Assembly (NCBI GenBank): GCA_012845835.1
Contig: JABAKD010000023.1
Span: forward strand, 1,537,343-1,601,342
Direction of reading: 5' to 3'
DNA from: Undaria pinnatifida
Lineage: Eukaryota; Sar; Phaeophyceae; Laminariales; Alariaceae
Length of the DNA stretch: 64,000 nt
Shown here: in pieces, positions 23,901 through 38,900 of the stretch
Layout of the letters: every line of letters starts with the position of its first letter
Numbering within the stretch: position 1 is the first letter of the stretch
Program-made: the position numbers and the translations under genes
The notes under the pieces: model-generated
Seen by the model: only the letters and a program-made list of their open reading frames with translations
Databases searched by the model: none
What the model was told of the DNA's origin: nothing

Positions 23901-26900
23901 TGCGCCGGTTGAGCGACAGTAGTCGGCACAACTAGCTTCGGTCAGCGTGGCGGTGCATCTCATACTTAAACGGGTATGTCTAGAGCGTGCCTGTTCGAAA
24001 AGCCCTATAGGAAACACGGGTGAGGTCTCGCGTAGTACAATGATACCTCTAGACTACTGACTGATGATACCAAAGGATCTTCCCTTATGCACATATCTCG
24101 TCTTACATTCGGGGAGTATTTGAAAATTGGTGTGTCTTGGCTGTGATGCATGCATACCGTTATGGCAGTGATCCACACACTCTTCCGAACTGCTTTATTC
24201 CAGGTAATACAAGGGCTACGCATAGGCGCCGGCATTCGGCGGCTCCCATGTTCCGGGAAGGGTAGGGTAGCTCTTCGAATTGTTCTATTCAAGACTCGGG
24301 AGAGTAAAAAAATTCAACACACAAAATCATAGTAGTTTTTAAGGTAATACGAAGAGTTCGATAAAGACTAACAATCATCGCAATGTACTAGTGTTGATAG
24401 CTACCGTTTTTGAAGTGAATCTGATTCCGAGCTTCATTCATCATATTTCGAGCGGACAAATCCAAGCACACGCCGACTGACCCTTTAGTCTGGCGCCCAA
24501 ACGTGCGTCGAGCGCGTTTCTTATGATAGTTGACCTCATTCAAGCATCCGGGGCCGGTAAAGTGACTGGCAACGTCCGCTTCGTGTTCTGTTCGTACCTA
24601 CAGAAAGAGACACACTGACCCAGATTCTGAAAAATACAATTAATGCTATGAAAGCAGCGCGCGTACAGCAAGCCCCTACATATATGATTAATACGCGAGA
24701 TAGGAGGATCACACAAAATGTTACTAGAATCATCGTCGATCAAACCATTCATCTCATATTTGGAGAGTGCTTTTTATATATTATATGTGACCCTAAACCT
24801 CTTCAACCCCCCTTTCCCCCGCGTTTTTTTATTTTCCCCCTATGTTTTGCTCTCTGTTGCTCAAACGCCCCACCTCATTTCCAAATACTCCAAAGTAACA
24901 ACCACTTCCACGCCTGGATGTCAATGCCACTGTTGCAACCCCCCCCGCCTTCCCCCCGCCCCCAACGCCCCCTCATTCCCAAGCACCCGCACCATCGCCT
25001 AGACCTAGCACCACGCGTATAGCAAATCCCTACATCAATGCGACCTAAAGCCCTCCCCACCCCATAGCACACTCCCCCCCCCCTCCCCCACGAGAGGGAT
25101 TCAAAGTTTCCACGCACAAATTGACCTCCCTCGCCCCCCTCCCCCCCTCCCACCCACCTTTTGAACAAAATAAGGCCCCCACGTCCTTAAAAACGCCGAC
25201 CTCCCCTCACCGAATATTCGACTTACAGGATTCACTTGATAAACTGATGCATTTTCTTCCACAGCTCTCAGATTTTGTCCCCCTCAGAAACGGGTTTTAT
25301 AGTTTCCGCGCACAGACTGCTTAACATCACACTGTTGACCATGATAGCTACACTGTAGCTGCAAGAGGAGTCGCCGACCTATATCCTTAATGAGGACACA
25401 CAACCCGTAATACGCGCGATCGGAGTATTAAACACAGCTTGCAAATATGAGTTTAAACAAAATATTCGATCTCACAGGTGGAGTGTATTTTAACTTCATA
25501 ATAAGAGTATGACCTTAATTCGAGCTTCCCAGATCGACTATCTATGTGTTGCCTGGTCGTGGAGAAACGTGCTGATATTGTTCCAGGCGTGAAACACGAT
25601 GGTATGACTGCCTCCGTCATTCAACTCCTAGAGTGCTGTTGCAATGCTGCTGCTTGTTGCTGGCTGCGTAGATCGCTCATTTCTTAGTACATACAGTACG
25701 CGACTGCATCGCTTATGATTTTTCCAGCCACGTATTTCAGACTCTAGTTTTATTTGACGATTATATATACAACATCTCAGTTTTGTCTGACCGCATATTG
25801 AACAGGATTCATACACAAAATAGGCGCCGTCCCGGCGCGATAGGGGATCTGAATCCATCCACACATTGTACCACCCCGCACGATGTAGAAATCCCAGCCC
25901 CACCGGCAGATTTTCTTATTGGCCATGGTCAGCATATTGAGCCAGCTCATTCTCGGGAGCATATAAGGTCCCAACCCCGGTCCAGAGGTCGTTCCACATC
26001 TCTAAAACATCCCATCAACGGGGGAAGCAAACCGAGACTTCTCCGGTCTACACCACTCTGCACGGCGAGAAACCCCCAATCCTGTTGGCTTATCGCTGAA
26101 TGGTTCGAGCTCTACAGCACTGTCTTACGCGAATAGAGGCCCATCAATGGGGGAAATTTCGTGGAACACAGGAAATATACGGTCCCTTCCTCGATTCATG
26201 AATCTCCCGAACCTCTGCAGCTTCAAAAACGCGGGAACGATAACGTTGACCTCCTGTTTCGACACCACTCGGCACGACGTGGAACTCCAACCATATTCGC
26301 GGCATGGCTGAGGCTCGGATATAAGGGCAACGTCACCATGGGATCTTGTGCTGTTTTAAATATCCTGACAAAGCGGGGACGAATACCGATTTTTCCCGCA
26401 GGCTGACCCAGCCCCGAACGATTGTGCGACAATCATCTATTTTTCACATTGGCTTATCGTAGAGCGGCTGTGCAGCTGGTAGAGCCAGGCACACCCGGGG
26501 AAAAGATAGACAGCAAACGGGTGGCAGGTCTGGCGATGCACCCGATGATGGTAGGGCTCCTTCGCCGTTCCAGAAATCCTTCCATACCCTATCAACTCCA
26601 ATAAACCGGAGACAAAAACCGACTTCGCTCGGATCGACGTCATTCCACACGGTGTTGAAGCCTTAGCTTGTATACAACGCCAACACCGCACAACAGGGTC
26701 CAACCGTGGTTCAGAAATACGTCAAGGAATTTTCAGTTAGGAAAAAAATGGGCAACTCGCGCTACTGCTGAATTATTTTTCGAATTTACAACAACCGCGC
26801 GGTACGCGGTTTTCTCATTTGATCCCCTGCCTCGAAACCACCGCCCGCAGTTCAACCCAACCGCCGATTGATTGACTCGGCCAGGGTTCGTGGATAGATT

Positions 26901-29900
26901 AAACCACCGCTCACTAAGACGTGCTGCAAGTACGATGACTATCATCTCATGCTGGCCTGTGGTTAGAGAAGTTGTAAATGGACCATGGACAAATTGCATA
27001 CTACGACAGCAGTCAGACCAGATCGAGTCGATCGGTGCAACTTGCTTGTGGGTATCGTATTTATCCAGCAAAAGTAATACACGTGACTTCTTCTTTTCCC
27101 CCATCCATTTTATTATATTCATTAAAATACACTCTCCCTGTGAGATCAAATATTTTGTTGAAACTCATATTTGCAAGCTGTCTGTGATTCTCCGGTCGCG
27201 CGTATTATGGGTTGTGTGCAATCGTTAACGATATAGGTCGGCGACTCCCTATGGAATTACAGTGTAGATATCAGGGTGAACAGGGTGACATGTTAGTCAG
27301 TCTGTGCACGGAAACAATAAAACGCGTTTTTAAGGGAGACGAAATCTATCGGATAGATGTGGAAGTATATACATCGGTTTATCAATTGAATCCTGTAAAT
27401 CGAATAACCGGTGTGTGGAGGTCGTAGTTTTTACGGACGTGAGGGCCTGGGTTTGATCAATAGGGAGACGGGCGGGGCAGCTCAATCTGTGCGTGGGAAC
27501 TCGAGGGGGTGGGGGTTGGGGACAGGGGGGTGGAGGATGGGCGGCTAAAGGGTTTTTAATAACGTCTTTAGGTCGCATGGATGTAGGGGTTTACTGTTGG
27601 CGTGGTGCTAGGTCTGAGCGATGGTGCCGGTATGTGGGTGAGCGGGGGGGGGGGGGTGGGGGTAATTGCAGCGGAAGAATGGATGGCTCAAGGACGATGA
27701 TGAGTTGATATCGAGTTCGTGGAAGTGTTTATTACTCTGGGAGATTTCGACGTTAGGTGGGGCGTTTGAGCAAGAGGGACCGGAAAAAAAAAAAATTGAT
27801 GCCCGCGACATTCTCGCTCTTCGAGTAGTAGTATAACTCAGATCCGGGGTCGTGTAGCGGTCTCCCCCCGCCCATACCCACTACGGTACATTTTCTACTC
27901 TTTATTGCGAGACTAATCCGGCATTTTCTCCCCTCGTCGATTGGCGTCGAGTTGTACTTACCCACACTGCTAGGCGATTTAACCAGTTAGTTGATCCTAT
28001 TATATCACATTTGTTTAGGCAAATATGTAAAGCCAACAAATCTCACAACGCGGTGATTACTGAACACAAGGACCAACGCTCGTAATAATTGTGTAACCCC
28101 ACTGGAGCACCAGGGCGACCGGCTCTATATCACTCACTGCCCCGAGGTTATCCTCAAACCTGGTATAGGTCTATTTCGGGAGGTCGAATCCCCCCGAGTA
28201 CACATTCGTAAAACAAAATCGTAGGACGTTTTCTTGTGCACTAAATGGCTAGCGGAATGCGCGAGAGATTGAATTAGCAGCACTTGATCAGAAATCGACG
28301 ATCAGTGGGTGCTCAACACTATGCGCCAACAGTAAGGGAGACAACAACTGGGAGTGGGGGAAAGGGACGACACCTGTGACCAGCGCTTGTATGTCCAGAA
28401 GCAGCTGGAGAGTAGAAATATATATTGAAAAAATAACACCAGAAGAGCTGATCAATCAGCAACCAGCAGCAAGGAGCACGTCAAGTATGTACGAGGCAAC
28501 ACCAACATACTTCAGTCAGTTGCGTACCAACATGACCGCCTGCACTTGACCGGCAAATGGCTACGGCAACGGAGTCAGAAACAACAGCAACAATAAAGAT
28601 CACCGTTTATATTTCTTCAAAAAATGTTCTCTAGGGAAAACAATCGCGTACGATGCGATACGGGACAAATGCATGGCACTCACTGCTTTGATACGGGACA
28701 AATGCATGCCACTCACTGGTTTGATACGAGACAAATGCATGCCACTCACTGGTTTCTTCCGTACATTCTGTCGACTTAACAATACCTTCGCGTGGCACAG
28801 CTTAACACCAGGAGGAACAAATATATGTTTCTCCATTGATTTTTGTGTCGAAAACGTATGGTACACCCTATCTTTAAGTCATAAAATAGGTCACAGACAA
28901 AAAGCACGCTGTGTGTAATAGATCATCGCTGTGTGTTGTCGGTGTGGACTCACTCGGACGTACGTGTATTGCTTGCACGAGAGTACAAACCATGTCGATT
29001 TGGGTGAAATTTTATATTACCACCTTCGAGGCCCCGGGGTCGAAGCTACTCTCAATGCTGCTGTGTTGATTTTTCCGGGGCAGTAATCGCAACCACTAAT
29101 ACCTCCTCCTCGTTTTGGTCATGCGTCCGCTTGCCACGTGTACATTCATGTATGTACGTGTACCTACCAAAACTCAATAAACAAACGCCCTACTATGATA
29201 CTTACCCCAGTACTGTGGGAATGTTTTTAACCCAAATCGTGTTTGTTTTGGGACAAAATATGTCGCCAATTTATCAGTAATTTCGTTCAAAGTTTTTTTT
29301 CATCAACCTCTCCATACATCAAGATGCGAAGAATGACTTCAGAGTACCGTTCAAAATACCTTCTTTTGGGCGCTTCTCGCTTGTCTCGCTCAGCATCCAC
29401 CCGCGTACTCGTTGAGGTGCTGCACGGATTGACCAGCAACAACAGTCAGTATTAAACCCCAGCGCTATTGTGGCAACCACACAAGAAAGCGTTTGAAACA
29501 CCACCACCTCGATAATCACACTTACATTTAGAATTGCATCTAGGTTTCGTTTGTGGGGATAAATATACATGAAATTAGTTTGGGATGTTTTTCTGCGGTC
29601 CTTAAATATGTATGTGGATCGTTGAAATTAGACCGATATGTTCGGAACGACTCCATGGCACGGCGACGAACAAGACTGACAAAACATTGTTTCTTGCACT
29701 GCGATTTTCAAAGGCGACCACTCCGTTCATTGTGTATATTTTCAAATTTTTGTGATCTGGTCTGTTTGTTGTGTTCTCGTACCCGGGGTACACTAGGATT
29801 TCACTTGATACATACCTTGATCAATTGCAATTTTTGGTTTACTCTGTCTCACAGTATGTGACCACATAATAATTTGTTTCATCTCTCTAGGATGAAGAAT

Positions 29901-32900
29901 CAACACGGACACTGGGTATAATGATGTTCGGTAGGGAACGACTCCCCGCGAAAACAACCAACGCTCGAAAAAAAAAAGAAAAAAAAATGAAATCTCATAC
30001 CGAATAGCAACGACTTAAGGGTGATACGACAATAGGCCAAACGCTTCGGGGTGTGACCATGAAAACGTGCCGTGGGGACAAAAAAAGACCCCAATTTGGA
30101 AATGATGCAAATTTGCAAAAAACGTTTTCGTTCAAGCTCTGCTTACGCCAAGAACCAGTAGTAGCTAGGGCGTATACTGCTCAAAATACAAAAATCTGCG
30201 CACTTCTCGCTTGTCTCGCTCAGCCAACGTACCCGATCCCGGCCTGGTGAGGAACGGATGAGGCAAGATGAGGGGCGTTTGAGCCGCCCCCCGAAGACGT
30301 GTTTCATTCGTTCGAGCCCTGCAGACGTCAAGCAAAACGAACGCCCCAGAGTATGCCACCGCAAAAATCAAAACAGCAGCAGCTACCGTTTGGAAATGTT
30401 GTCAATTCTGAAAGTTATCCAGGTGCTACAGATACTAAGATACAAACCAAATATCCGGAATTCCTCTTGACCTGCGGTATTTTTGCAACTTCTCGATTGC
30501 TTTGCTCGGCATTCGCCCGCGTTCACGTCGGTGTGCGGAACGGACACGGCAGGCCGAGGGACGTTGGAGGCGCCCCCCGAAGGCGGCGCTCACACGAAGC
30601 TTTTTGACTGTGAATTCCAGTTCCGTGAGTCGCATACGTAGGCCGAGACGACAAAAATCTCCTGACCGAACACTTAAAATCAAAAAATGATTACATACAT
30701 ATGACTTCAAAGTATTGTTAACTTGGGATCGTGCACCACAGCCCTCCCGACCGAACGAAATTCGATTTTATGCCGTTACAATGGACTTGTTAGGCGCCTC
30801 TAAAATGCTTATCTGCTGGCGATCGATTTATTGAGCTCATTACGTGAGTGGACGAACTTCGTCTGTCTAGAAAGTGAACATTGTCTCTCAATGCATACCA
30901 AAGGCGGGGCAGAGCTGTAGTAGTACCCCTCTGGTCGCGGATAGCTCAGAATGTTGAGCTGTTTGATAAATATAGAGCTGCACATAGATTTTTGAACGAC
31001 GGAATACTGTACAATTTTGGTTCCAGATCGATCGACACGTCACGTAACAACGGAATGATGCACTATCTCAAATATCAGCATGTTTTTGTGTCATAAACAT
31101 GTTAGCACATAGCCAGTATGAGTCAATGTTCAGTAGCACTGCACTTGTACGTCGTAGATCATCGTAGATCTGTTACGTGTCGGTTGGTATGTAAGGTGCG
31201 TGAATATGCGGAGGAATTACTTCTGTAGGTTTCTCTGTTGCCTTGACGAGTAGCTCACTCTCTCCTGTGACCTTGATATCCAGGTAGCCCACTCTCTCGT
31301 GTGGATCCTTCCGGATTGCCTATCATCTTAACAATCCTGGTAATCTCCAGTACCCAGCCAACTTCTGGCATCCTGTATAGTCTGCGGTTTTTCTGTGTGT
31401 TGCCACATAAGCGGCAGTGTTTACAACATCTTTACATCTTCTCCTCAACCCGGAAGCACTCGAGTCTTCCAGGATATCCACTGCACGGTGTCACCAACCC
31501 GACTAGCGTCGGGAGCACAGGCTTTCTGCCACCGTGCTGGGGTATACCACAATACCCATAATAGGCCATTTTAGCCTCGTGTGTGGGAGTGGGGGCCTGC
31601 GGCGACTGCGCGTCTACTGCTGTCGCCGGGTGCTGTGGAGAGCCCACCCGTCCTCCAGGATTCGCATCTTTTGGGTCCTTCAGGATTTGGATACTTTTGG
31701 AATCTGCGAGATTTTTCGGCGGGGAGCTACTGCTTGTGTCAGCTTTCTGCTGGAGGCCCCACTGAGTCAACACTCTTGCTTATTGGGCCCGGAAGGATCA
31801 CCTAGGCTCTCGGCGGCACATTCGGTACGCAACTGTCTGTGTGTAGCATTGGGGGGCGCCATTCCTGGGCGCTGACTCCGGTCGGTCAATAGAGTTGTGC
31901 AGGATGTTGGTTCTGCGAGCGGAGTGCAGTTTTTGTCTTATTCTCGGTTCCGCGTGATTGCAACTGACTCCCGAATACTCAATCGCTATCGCTTACATTC
32001 TTCGCGAGGCGTAGTCTGTTCAAGACGCTTTCCACATATATTGTTGCCGGCTTGGTCGCGTGTGTATGTTTAGGAAACGACTGCTAGCTGGTAGCCGGCC
32101 GCTGCTACAGCTACTCACACGTGCTAGCTCACCTGAAGTTGGCGCTGAAAGACGCGTAACACTACGCAGTGCACCACGCTGTGTACCTGCAGGACCAGTT
32201 AAATGGCGAGAGCTGGATACTCGCCACATCACCGCAACCTCGTCAACTGCGGTTGATCACAGCTGTGCTCGCGGGAGCGCAGCGCTTTTCAATCACACCC
32301 ATCGCGTGTTTCTGTCTCTATGCTATCGCGTACTCATCAAGCTCAAGTCCTGGGCTGCACCATTTACTAGATTCCATTGGACAATGCTCTGGGTCTACCT
32401 TTCGCGTGTGGATGGAGAGCTTCGAGCACGTCATCAACATCCATGCGCTGGAGCTTCTCACGGTCTTACGCGGATCGGCCCGGCCAGACCCTCTTACTGC
32501 TATTCTGGCCGACGTCACCGCTTGGGACAAGGCCGACAGCCCCTTCTACTCCCTCATGTTCTTCGCGACTCTACCGGCTCGGCGCGGATCACCGTTCAGG
32601 CTCACTGAAAGGCGGACACTAGCGTTGAAGGCAGCGGACAGTTGGCTAAGGCGGCTCTGAACGCGCTGTTCGAGGTCGACACCCAGGAAGCTCGGCGTGC
32701 GTGCCACAAGGAGCTCATTGCCGTAACGCACGTTGCGGGTGGTAATCCTGTTGACTTCTTCTCCAAGGGATGCGAGCTCAAGCTCCGCCTCGAGACTCTA
32801 GGGGAGAAAGTATCAGACGAAGTCTACATGGATATCATGCTCTCGGGCCTGAAGTCTGCCCCGGAATTCCACTTTATCCGGGAGATGCACTACCAAAAAG

Positions 32901-35900
32901 AATTTACATCGGTCGACCGTCGTCAGGACACGGCCAACCGATTATTTGTGGACCAGCAGTCGCGCAAGGTGGCGGGGCCCGTGGTCTCGGGCAGGGGAGA
33001 CGCGATGGCCGCGTCCAGCAGCGACCAGTGGCACCGCCGCAAGGAGTTTGAACATTCCCAACGAGACTGTCCGAAGTCTGCGTAGCCGTCCCGACCGACA
33101 AAATCGAGGAAGCCAGGCAACAAGCGCGGAAGTGGGGGTAGTTGGTAGTCCAAGTGGCGGTCCTTTGACTTCACGATGACGCACAGCGATGCTGAGTGCA
33201 ACGCGCAGCAGGACAGCCGAAACAAGAAGAAGCAAGAGGAGCTTCGAGGGTTGGCCGCGAACCTGGCACTGCTTCAGGCAGCCGGTGTGGCCAATTTGTC
33301 CCACTTGGCCCAGCCGTTTCAGGCGGTGGCGCCCCAGGCGTCTCAAACTCTTTCGGAACCAACCACGTTCGGGTTCTCCTTCAACGCTCTCGGCACCTCT
33401 GCAGCTCCCGCCGCCTCGCCGGCGGCTTCCGCATATGCTTCATCAACGTCGTCTGCGCGGGACCACTTCTTGCCTTACGACTACTTCGCTGATTTCATAG
33501 CTTCTTCTGCCGCGGAGTCGTTGCTCGCTCCTTTTCGCTCCCACAGATCGTCCATCCTGATGTTGGTGGATAGCGGAGCGTCGGAGAATTACGTAGATCC
33601 TTCGTTTACGCCTGGCGTGCGGGCTCACATGCGTGACAATGAAGACCTTCGGATCCCGCTCCCGATCATTGCCACTGGGCAGCACGTTCTTCACGGCGTG
33701 ACAACGGGGTTTCTCTTCGGCAAGGTCGCCGACGACGGCGGCCACGACAGGCAAGTTTCCTTCCGTGTCGTCTTTGTACCGGGGCTGGGGACCAACCTCT
33801 TCTCCGTCACCGCTGCGCTGTCGAATGGAGTGACCTCGCTCTTCTATCAGGACAACCCTAGGCTGGATTCGGGGTGTAGTCGTGCCGATGAATATCCGAG
33901 GAGAGGATGACACCGGCAAGATCACTTGCTGATTCACCGTGAACCTCCACGCTGGGGATGGCGGTCGACAGACCCTCGGGGAAGCTCCTGACGGACGTTC
34001 CTTGCGGGTGGAGACTGCTCGTCTCTGGCACCGGCGCATGGGGCACGTTGACAGCAAGAGCTTGGATGTGTTGACGAAGGAGGCGACCAACGGCATCGAT
34101 TACACCGGCGACGTGCAGGACTGCAGTGCGTGCCCTCTTGATTAGAATTCTCAACAGCCGCACCCAAACCACGCCGTTTACCGCGTTTCTCGCGCCTTTC
34201 AGATCGTATTCGTCGATACCCTTGGTCCCTTCACGTATACCGCGTTGGGCGGCTTCAAATACGCTGCCAAGTTTGTCGACCAACACACCAAGTGGAAGGA
34301 CGTCGTCCTCATGAAGGATAAGACTTGCTAGACTGATGCCCTCGAGTTGTGCAACAAGGGGACCGTCATCCCCCGCAGCGAGCGCATCCACGTGCTTCGT
34401 GCGGATAAGGGAACCGAGTTTACGAGCGCGGCCTACCGACAGTTCTGCCTGTACATCGGCATACAGCTACAATTTGCATCGCCGAACACCCCCCAGCAGA
34501 TCGGAGCGAATGAGCGTGCAGGCAGGACGATCATGAACATCGTGCGTTGCATGCTCGCTGATCCTACGCTACCGAACCTTCTTTGGGGAGAACTGATGCA
34601 CACGGCGGTATACCTGAGCAACCGGATTCCTCATGCAGCCTTGAACAACGAGACGCCGGACAAGGCGCTCTACGGCAAGGACGCGCACCTTGGACACCTT
34701 CGCGTGGTCGGGGCACGGGCGTTTGTGCATGAAAAGACGCACACCAAGAAGTTGGAAAGCCGTGCGTGGGAAGGACGGTTAGTGGGGTACAGCCTGGACA
34801 GCAAATCCTACCGTCTCACAATGCTCAGACGAGACTAGTGCGGAAGAGTCTCAACGTTATCTCTATTGAAACGATCTCCGCGCCGCCTTCGTTGGACGAG
34901 CGTGGTTCTGACGACGGGGAGTTCACTTACGCCGACCATAACGACATGATCCGACATGTGCGCAACTACACCACAAACCACTCGGTCGATGCGCTTTCTC
35001 CCAATCATGCCGTCGAGGACCCGGCTGTTGTCGAGCTCCTCGAGGACATCTCAAGCGTCAACAACCGTGACCTTGGGCTCAGCTCCGCTGACCCTTTTCC
35101 TGCCGCCGAGGATGCGCCTGAGGACGACAGCCTTGCCTCGCCTGGAGGAGTCAGCCCTCCTGAGCCGGGTAACGGTGCACCTTCTCCTGCCGCATCACCT
35201 TCCAGTCCTGCTGCGGCCAGTTCATCACCTGGTCCTGCGTCGCCGCCTGGTACGTCGGGTACTGGTTCTGGTTCAGTTGGTGCTGAATTGCGAGATCGTT
35301 CCGCGTGTGAGCGTGGTAAATCTCGTGGTTGGCATGACACCCGCGGTGGGTCTTCGCGTGGTGCATCAACGCGGGGAGAGATCGCGACGCGTGGTGGACG
35401 CGGTTCAGTGAGTGGGCGTGGTTCTCGTGGTGGTCGCGGCTCCACGTCAGCCCCTCCTGACTCCAGGATTACCCGGGCGATGTTGCGCGTGCTCAACCAG
35501 AAGACCCTCAGCGAGCTTTGTTGGCTTTCGTACGCGTTGTCCGCAATGGGGGAGTTTGCTGACGTCGCGAACAGGGACGCCACGTTGGGATTCACAGAAT
35601 GCGCATACCTTGTAGGGACAGTGCAATCAGACGTTCCTCGCACAATCCAGGAAGAACGGGCCTCACCGGACACAGCGAAGTGGAACGCAGCTGCCGAACG
35701 CGAGATGAAACGCCTCAACGACCGCAAGGTCTAAAGCCTCGTCCCGCGCTCAGCTATCTCAGGAAAGGAAGCGCATCAAGTCCAAGTGGGTGTTTAAACG
35801 CAAGGCCGACAGCTCCATGAAGGGACGTGTCGTGGCCCAGGGCTGGAACCAAGTTCCCGGACTCGACTGCGGCAGCACGTACGCTTCGGAGTGCAGGACC

Positions 35901-38900
35901 CAGAGCGTGCGAATGGTGGCGTGCATCACCGTGGACTTCAACCTCATTTTCGACGAGATGGATGTTTCTACCGCTTTCCTGTACGCGAACATCCAAGAAC
36001 AAGTGTTCGTGAAACAATCGCCCGGTTTCGAGGTCAAGGACAAGGATGGAGGTGACATGGTTATGCAGAAAAGCCTCTACGGACTTGCTCAAAGCCCAGG
36101 CAACTGGTTCAAAACCATCGATTCCGTGCTTGTCGAGATTGGCTTCGTCGCACTCACGTCAGACCCGTGCGTGTATTTGTACGATCACAACGGCGCCAAG
36201 ATCTACCTGACTCTCTACGTCGATGACCTTTTCCTGGCCGGCAACGAATCTAACGCCATTCCCATGGTGAAGGGGAAGTTGCAAAACGCGTCAAAATGAC
36301 CGACATGGTGGAAGCATCTCTCGTACTCGGAATGGAAATCAAGAGGGATCGCGAGGCAGGTACCTTGACTATTTCCCAAGAGGCATACTGCAAATCGATC
36401 CTTAAACGGTTCGGAATGTCGGACTGCAAGCCGACGAGTACACCTGGTTACGGCTCCGAAAAACCAAACAACCAGCCCGAGGACACACTTCTCAACGAGG
36501 AGGAGACGCGCAATACCAAGGGATCGTCGGATCGCTCATGTACATTGCGCAAGGGCTGAGCTATGACATCGTATACGCGACAGGTCAACTGGCTCGCCCG
36601 ATTGCGAAAACCAGCAAGGTGCACATGGTGGCGGCAAAGCATACTCTTCGCGATCTAGCATGAACGACCAACTTCAGCATCACCTACAAGAATGGTGGTT
36701 TTAAGCTCGCGACCTTCTTGGACTAAAACTGGGCAAACAACCGTGACAACAGGAAGTCGACCTCAAGCTACGTGACGATGCTGGCAAACGCTCCGATGAG
36801 CTTCAGGTCGGGACTGCAGGGTCCGACGGCGATGTCCACCATGGAAGCGGAGCTGGTCGCGTCCCCCCTGAAGACGAAGGAAGCAGTGTTTTGCCGAAAC
36901 ATGCTGACGGAGCTCGGATTCGGGAAGGAGTTTGCACAATTGCCTGTGTACTGCGACAACACGGCTACCCTACATGTATTGGGGAACCGGTCCTTCAGCT
37001 CGAGGACCAAGCACATCGCATTGCGCTTCTTCTTTATCCGAGAACTGGTAACGGAGGGGAGGATCTCCATCCATTACGTCCCGACGGAGGACAGCCTCGC
37101 CGACATCAGTACAAAGCACTTCAACAAGCACAGGTTCATACACCGTATGGACCTCATCAACAAGTTCGACGTCAACAAATTCACCACCGTCGAATCAAAA
37201 GGAAAATGAGTAGTTTTGTTGGTTTGACTCTGTCTGTTTTGAATAATCTTACACTTTTGATTTTTTATCGTAGGATTGAAGGTTGTAGTTGGTTTTGTAG
37301 GAAACAATGAATATCATCACTTGGTTGAAACACGCATGACACGCTTTGTTAGCTTGAATTTATCAACATTAGGTCAAGTACAATTCAGAGCAACTTATAT
37401 TGAGGAGGAGTGTTATGGAAATATTTGCACATAGCCAGTATGAGTCAATGTTCAGTAGCACTGCACTAGTACGTCGTAGATCATCGTAGATCTGATAAAT
37501 GTCGGTTGGTATGTAACGTGCGTATGAATATGCGGAGGAATTACTTCTGTAGGATTCTCTGTTGACATGACGAGTAGCTCACTCTCTCATGTGACCTTGA
37601 TATCCAGGTAGTTCACTCTCTCGTGTGGATCCTTTCGGATTTCCTAGCATCGTAGCCATCCTGGTCATCTCCAGTACCCAACCAATATCTGGACTCCTGC
37701 ATAGTCTGCCGTTAATCTGTGTGTGTTGGCCACATAAACGCCAGTGTTTGCAACATCTTCACATCTTCTCCTCAACACGCAATCAGTCGAGTCTTCCTGG
37801 CTATCCACTGCACAATGTCACCAACCCGACTAGCGTCGGGGACACAGGCTCTCTGCCACCGTGCTGGGGTATACCACAATATCCATACTAGTTTTTTGAC
37901 ACACTTAACCTCTTCCGACTTCATGAAATATGCTGCCAGCTCCAACATAAAGTTCCCTGCATTATGGAAAGATATAAAGGCCGAGTTCCATGGTGAAAGA
38001 CAGTTTGAACCCGCAGAGTCGACCGACGTAAGCGCAACTATCGGACAGACACATTCAGAGTTTTTCCCTCCGGTAAACGCGTGATCGGAATCACGAATGG
38101 TCATATTTCTTCCTTCCACACCGTCTGATGTTGACCAAATGGTAAAAAAAAATGCTTTTGATTACATCGCCAACGTACGCAAAAGCAACGATCCTGGACC
38201 AGATAACGAGTAAATATGAAATATATCTACAAGTAGCCAGTACCCAAACAACATGACATTTAATTTGAGACGCGTGCTACGATGCAGGAGGGTTACCTTT
38301 CCTTCTGAGGATCGTTAAATTGGAGAGCTTAAGGACCTCTCCCAAAGAAATGGCATGGGGAGAAATGTAATGCTACCAGTCGAGCAATCCCATGGCCTCG
38401 GTACAAGGCGACAATCGTGCAAAGTTATGGCCAATTTCTGACAAAATTTAAGATAAAGAGCCTATTCAATCAAAACCGACTTCACACCAAAAGTGATATC
38501 TCTATCGTAGAACGCGTTTGAAGATGAAATCAAATGAAATCGCCGTCAGCATCATTACCGCACATGAAGAAGCTCAGTAGTAGCACACGGATGTCGCCAA
38601 CGGTGTCGCACGTTTGCGTCAACGAATATGTTGCATGAAGAGAGACCGGCAGCCAGAAGTTAGGGTGCCCTGGTAAGGCGAAAACGGCCGGGCCTTCGCT
38701 TTCAATATTGCTGCAACCCTCTCGCCCTTCTCCCGGCTAAGCGATTTTCTCTACGAGGAAGCTATTTTTCGACGGGAATACGCCCACACTCGCCCTGTTG
38801 GCAGATAGATGCATAGTTCTTACCCCGATACGATACAGCAGTCGCCGTGCCAATGTACGTTGCTGTCCAACATCGTTGGAAAAAATGAACCCGGTTAAAA

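Larger units (their letters stand above)
31100..37891 (+). mobile_element. Copia-2: decayed Ty1/Copia retrotransposon
   Basis: A 6.8-kb element on the plus strand inside the large LRR intron. Related LTRs lie at about 31,100-31,564 and 37,411-37,891. The internal region encodes gag, protease, integrase, reverse transcriptase and RNase H pieces in Copia order, but in shifting frames with several stops. The LTRs differ at many sites, so the copy is far older than Copia-1. No clear target-site duplication was found, and the outer LTR ends are uncertain by several bases. Confidence 0.9.

Noticed and set aside
35005-35727. A 240-codon minus-strand frame in Copia-2
   Set aside because: It is the shadow of the Ser/Pro/Gly-rich spacer of the plus-strand polyprotein remnant.
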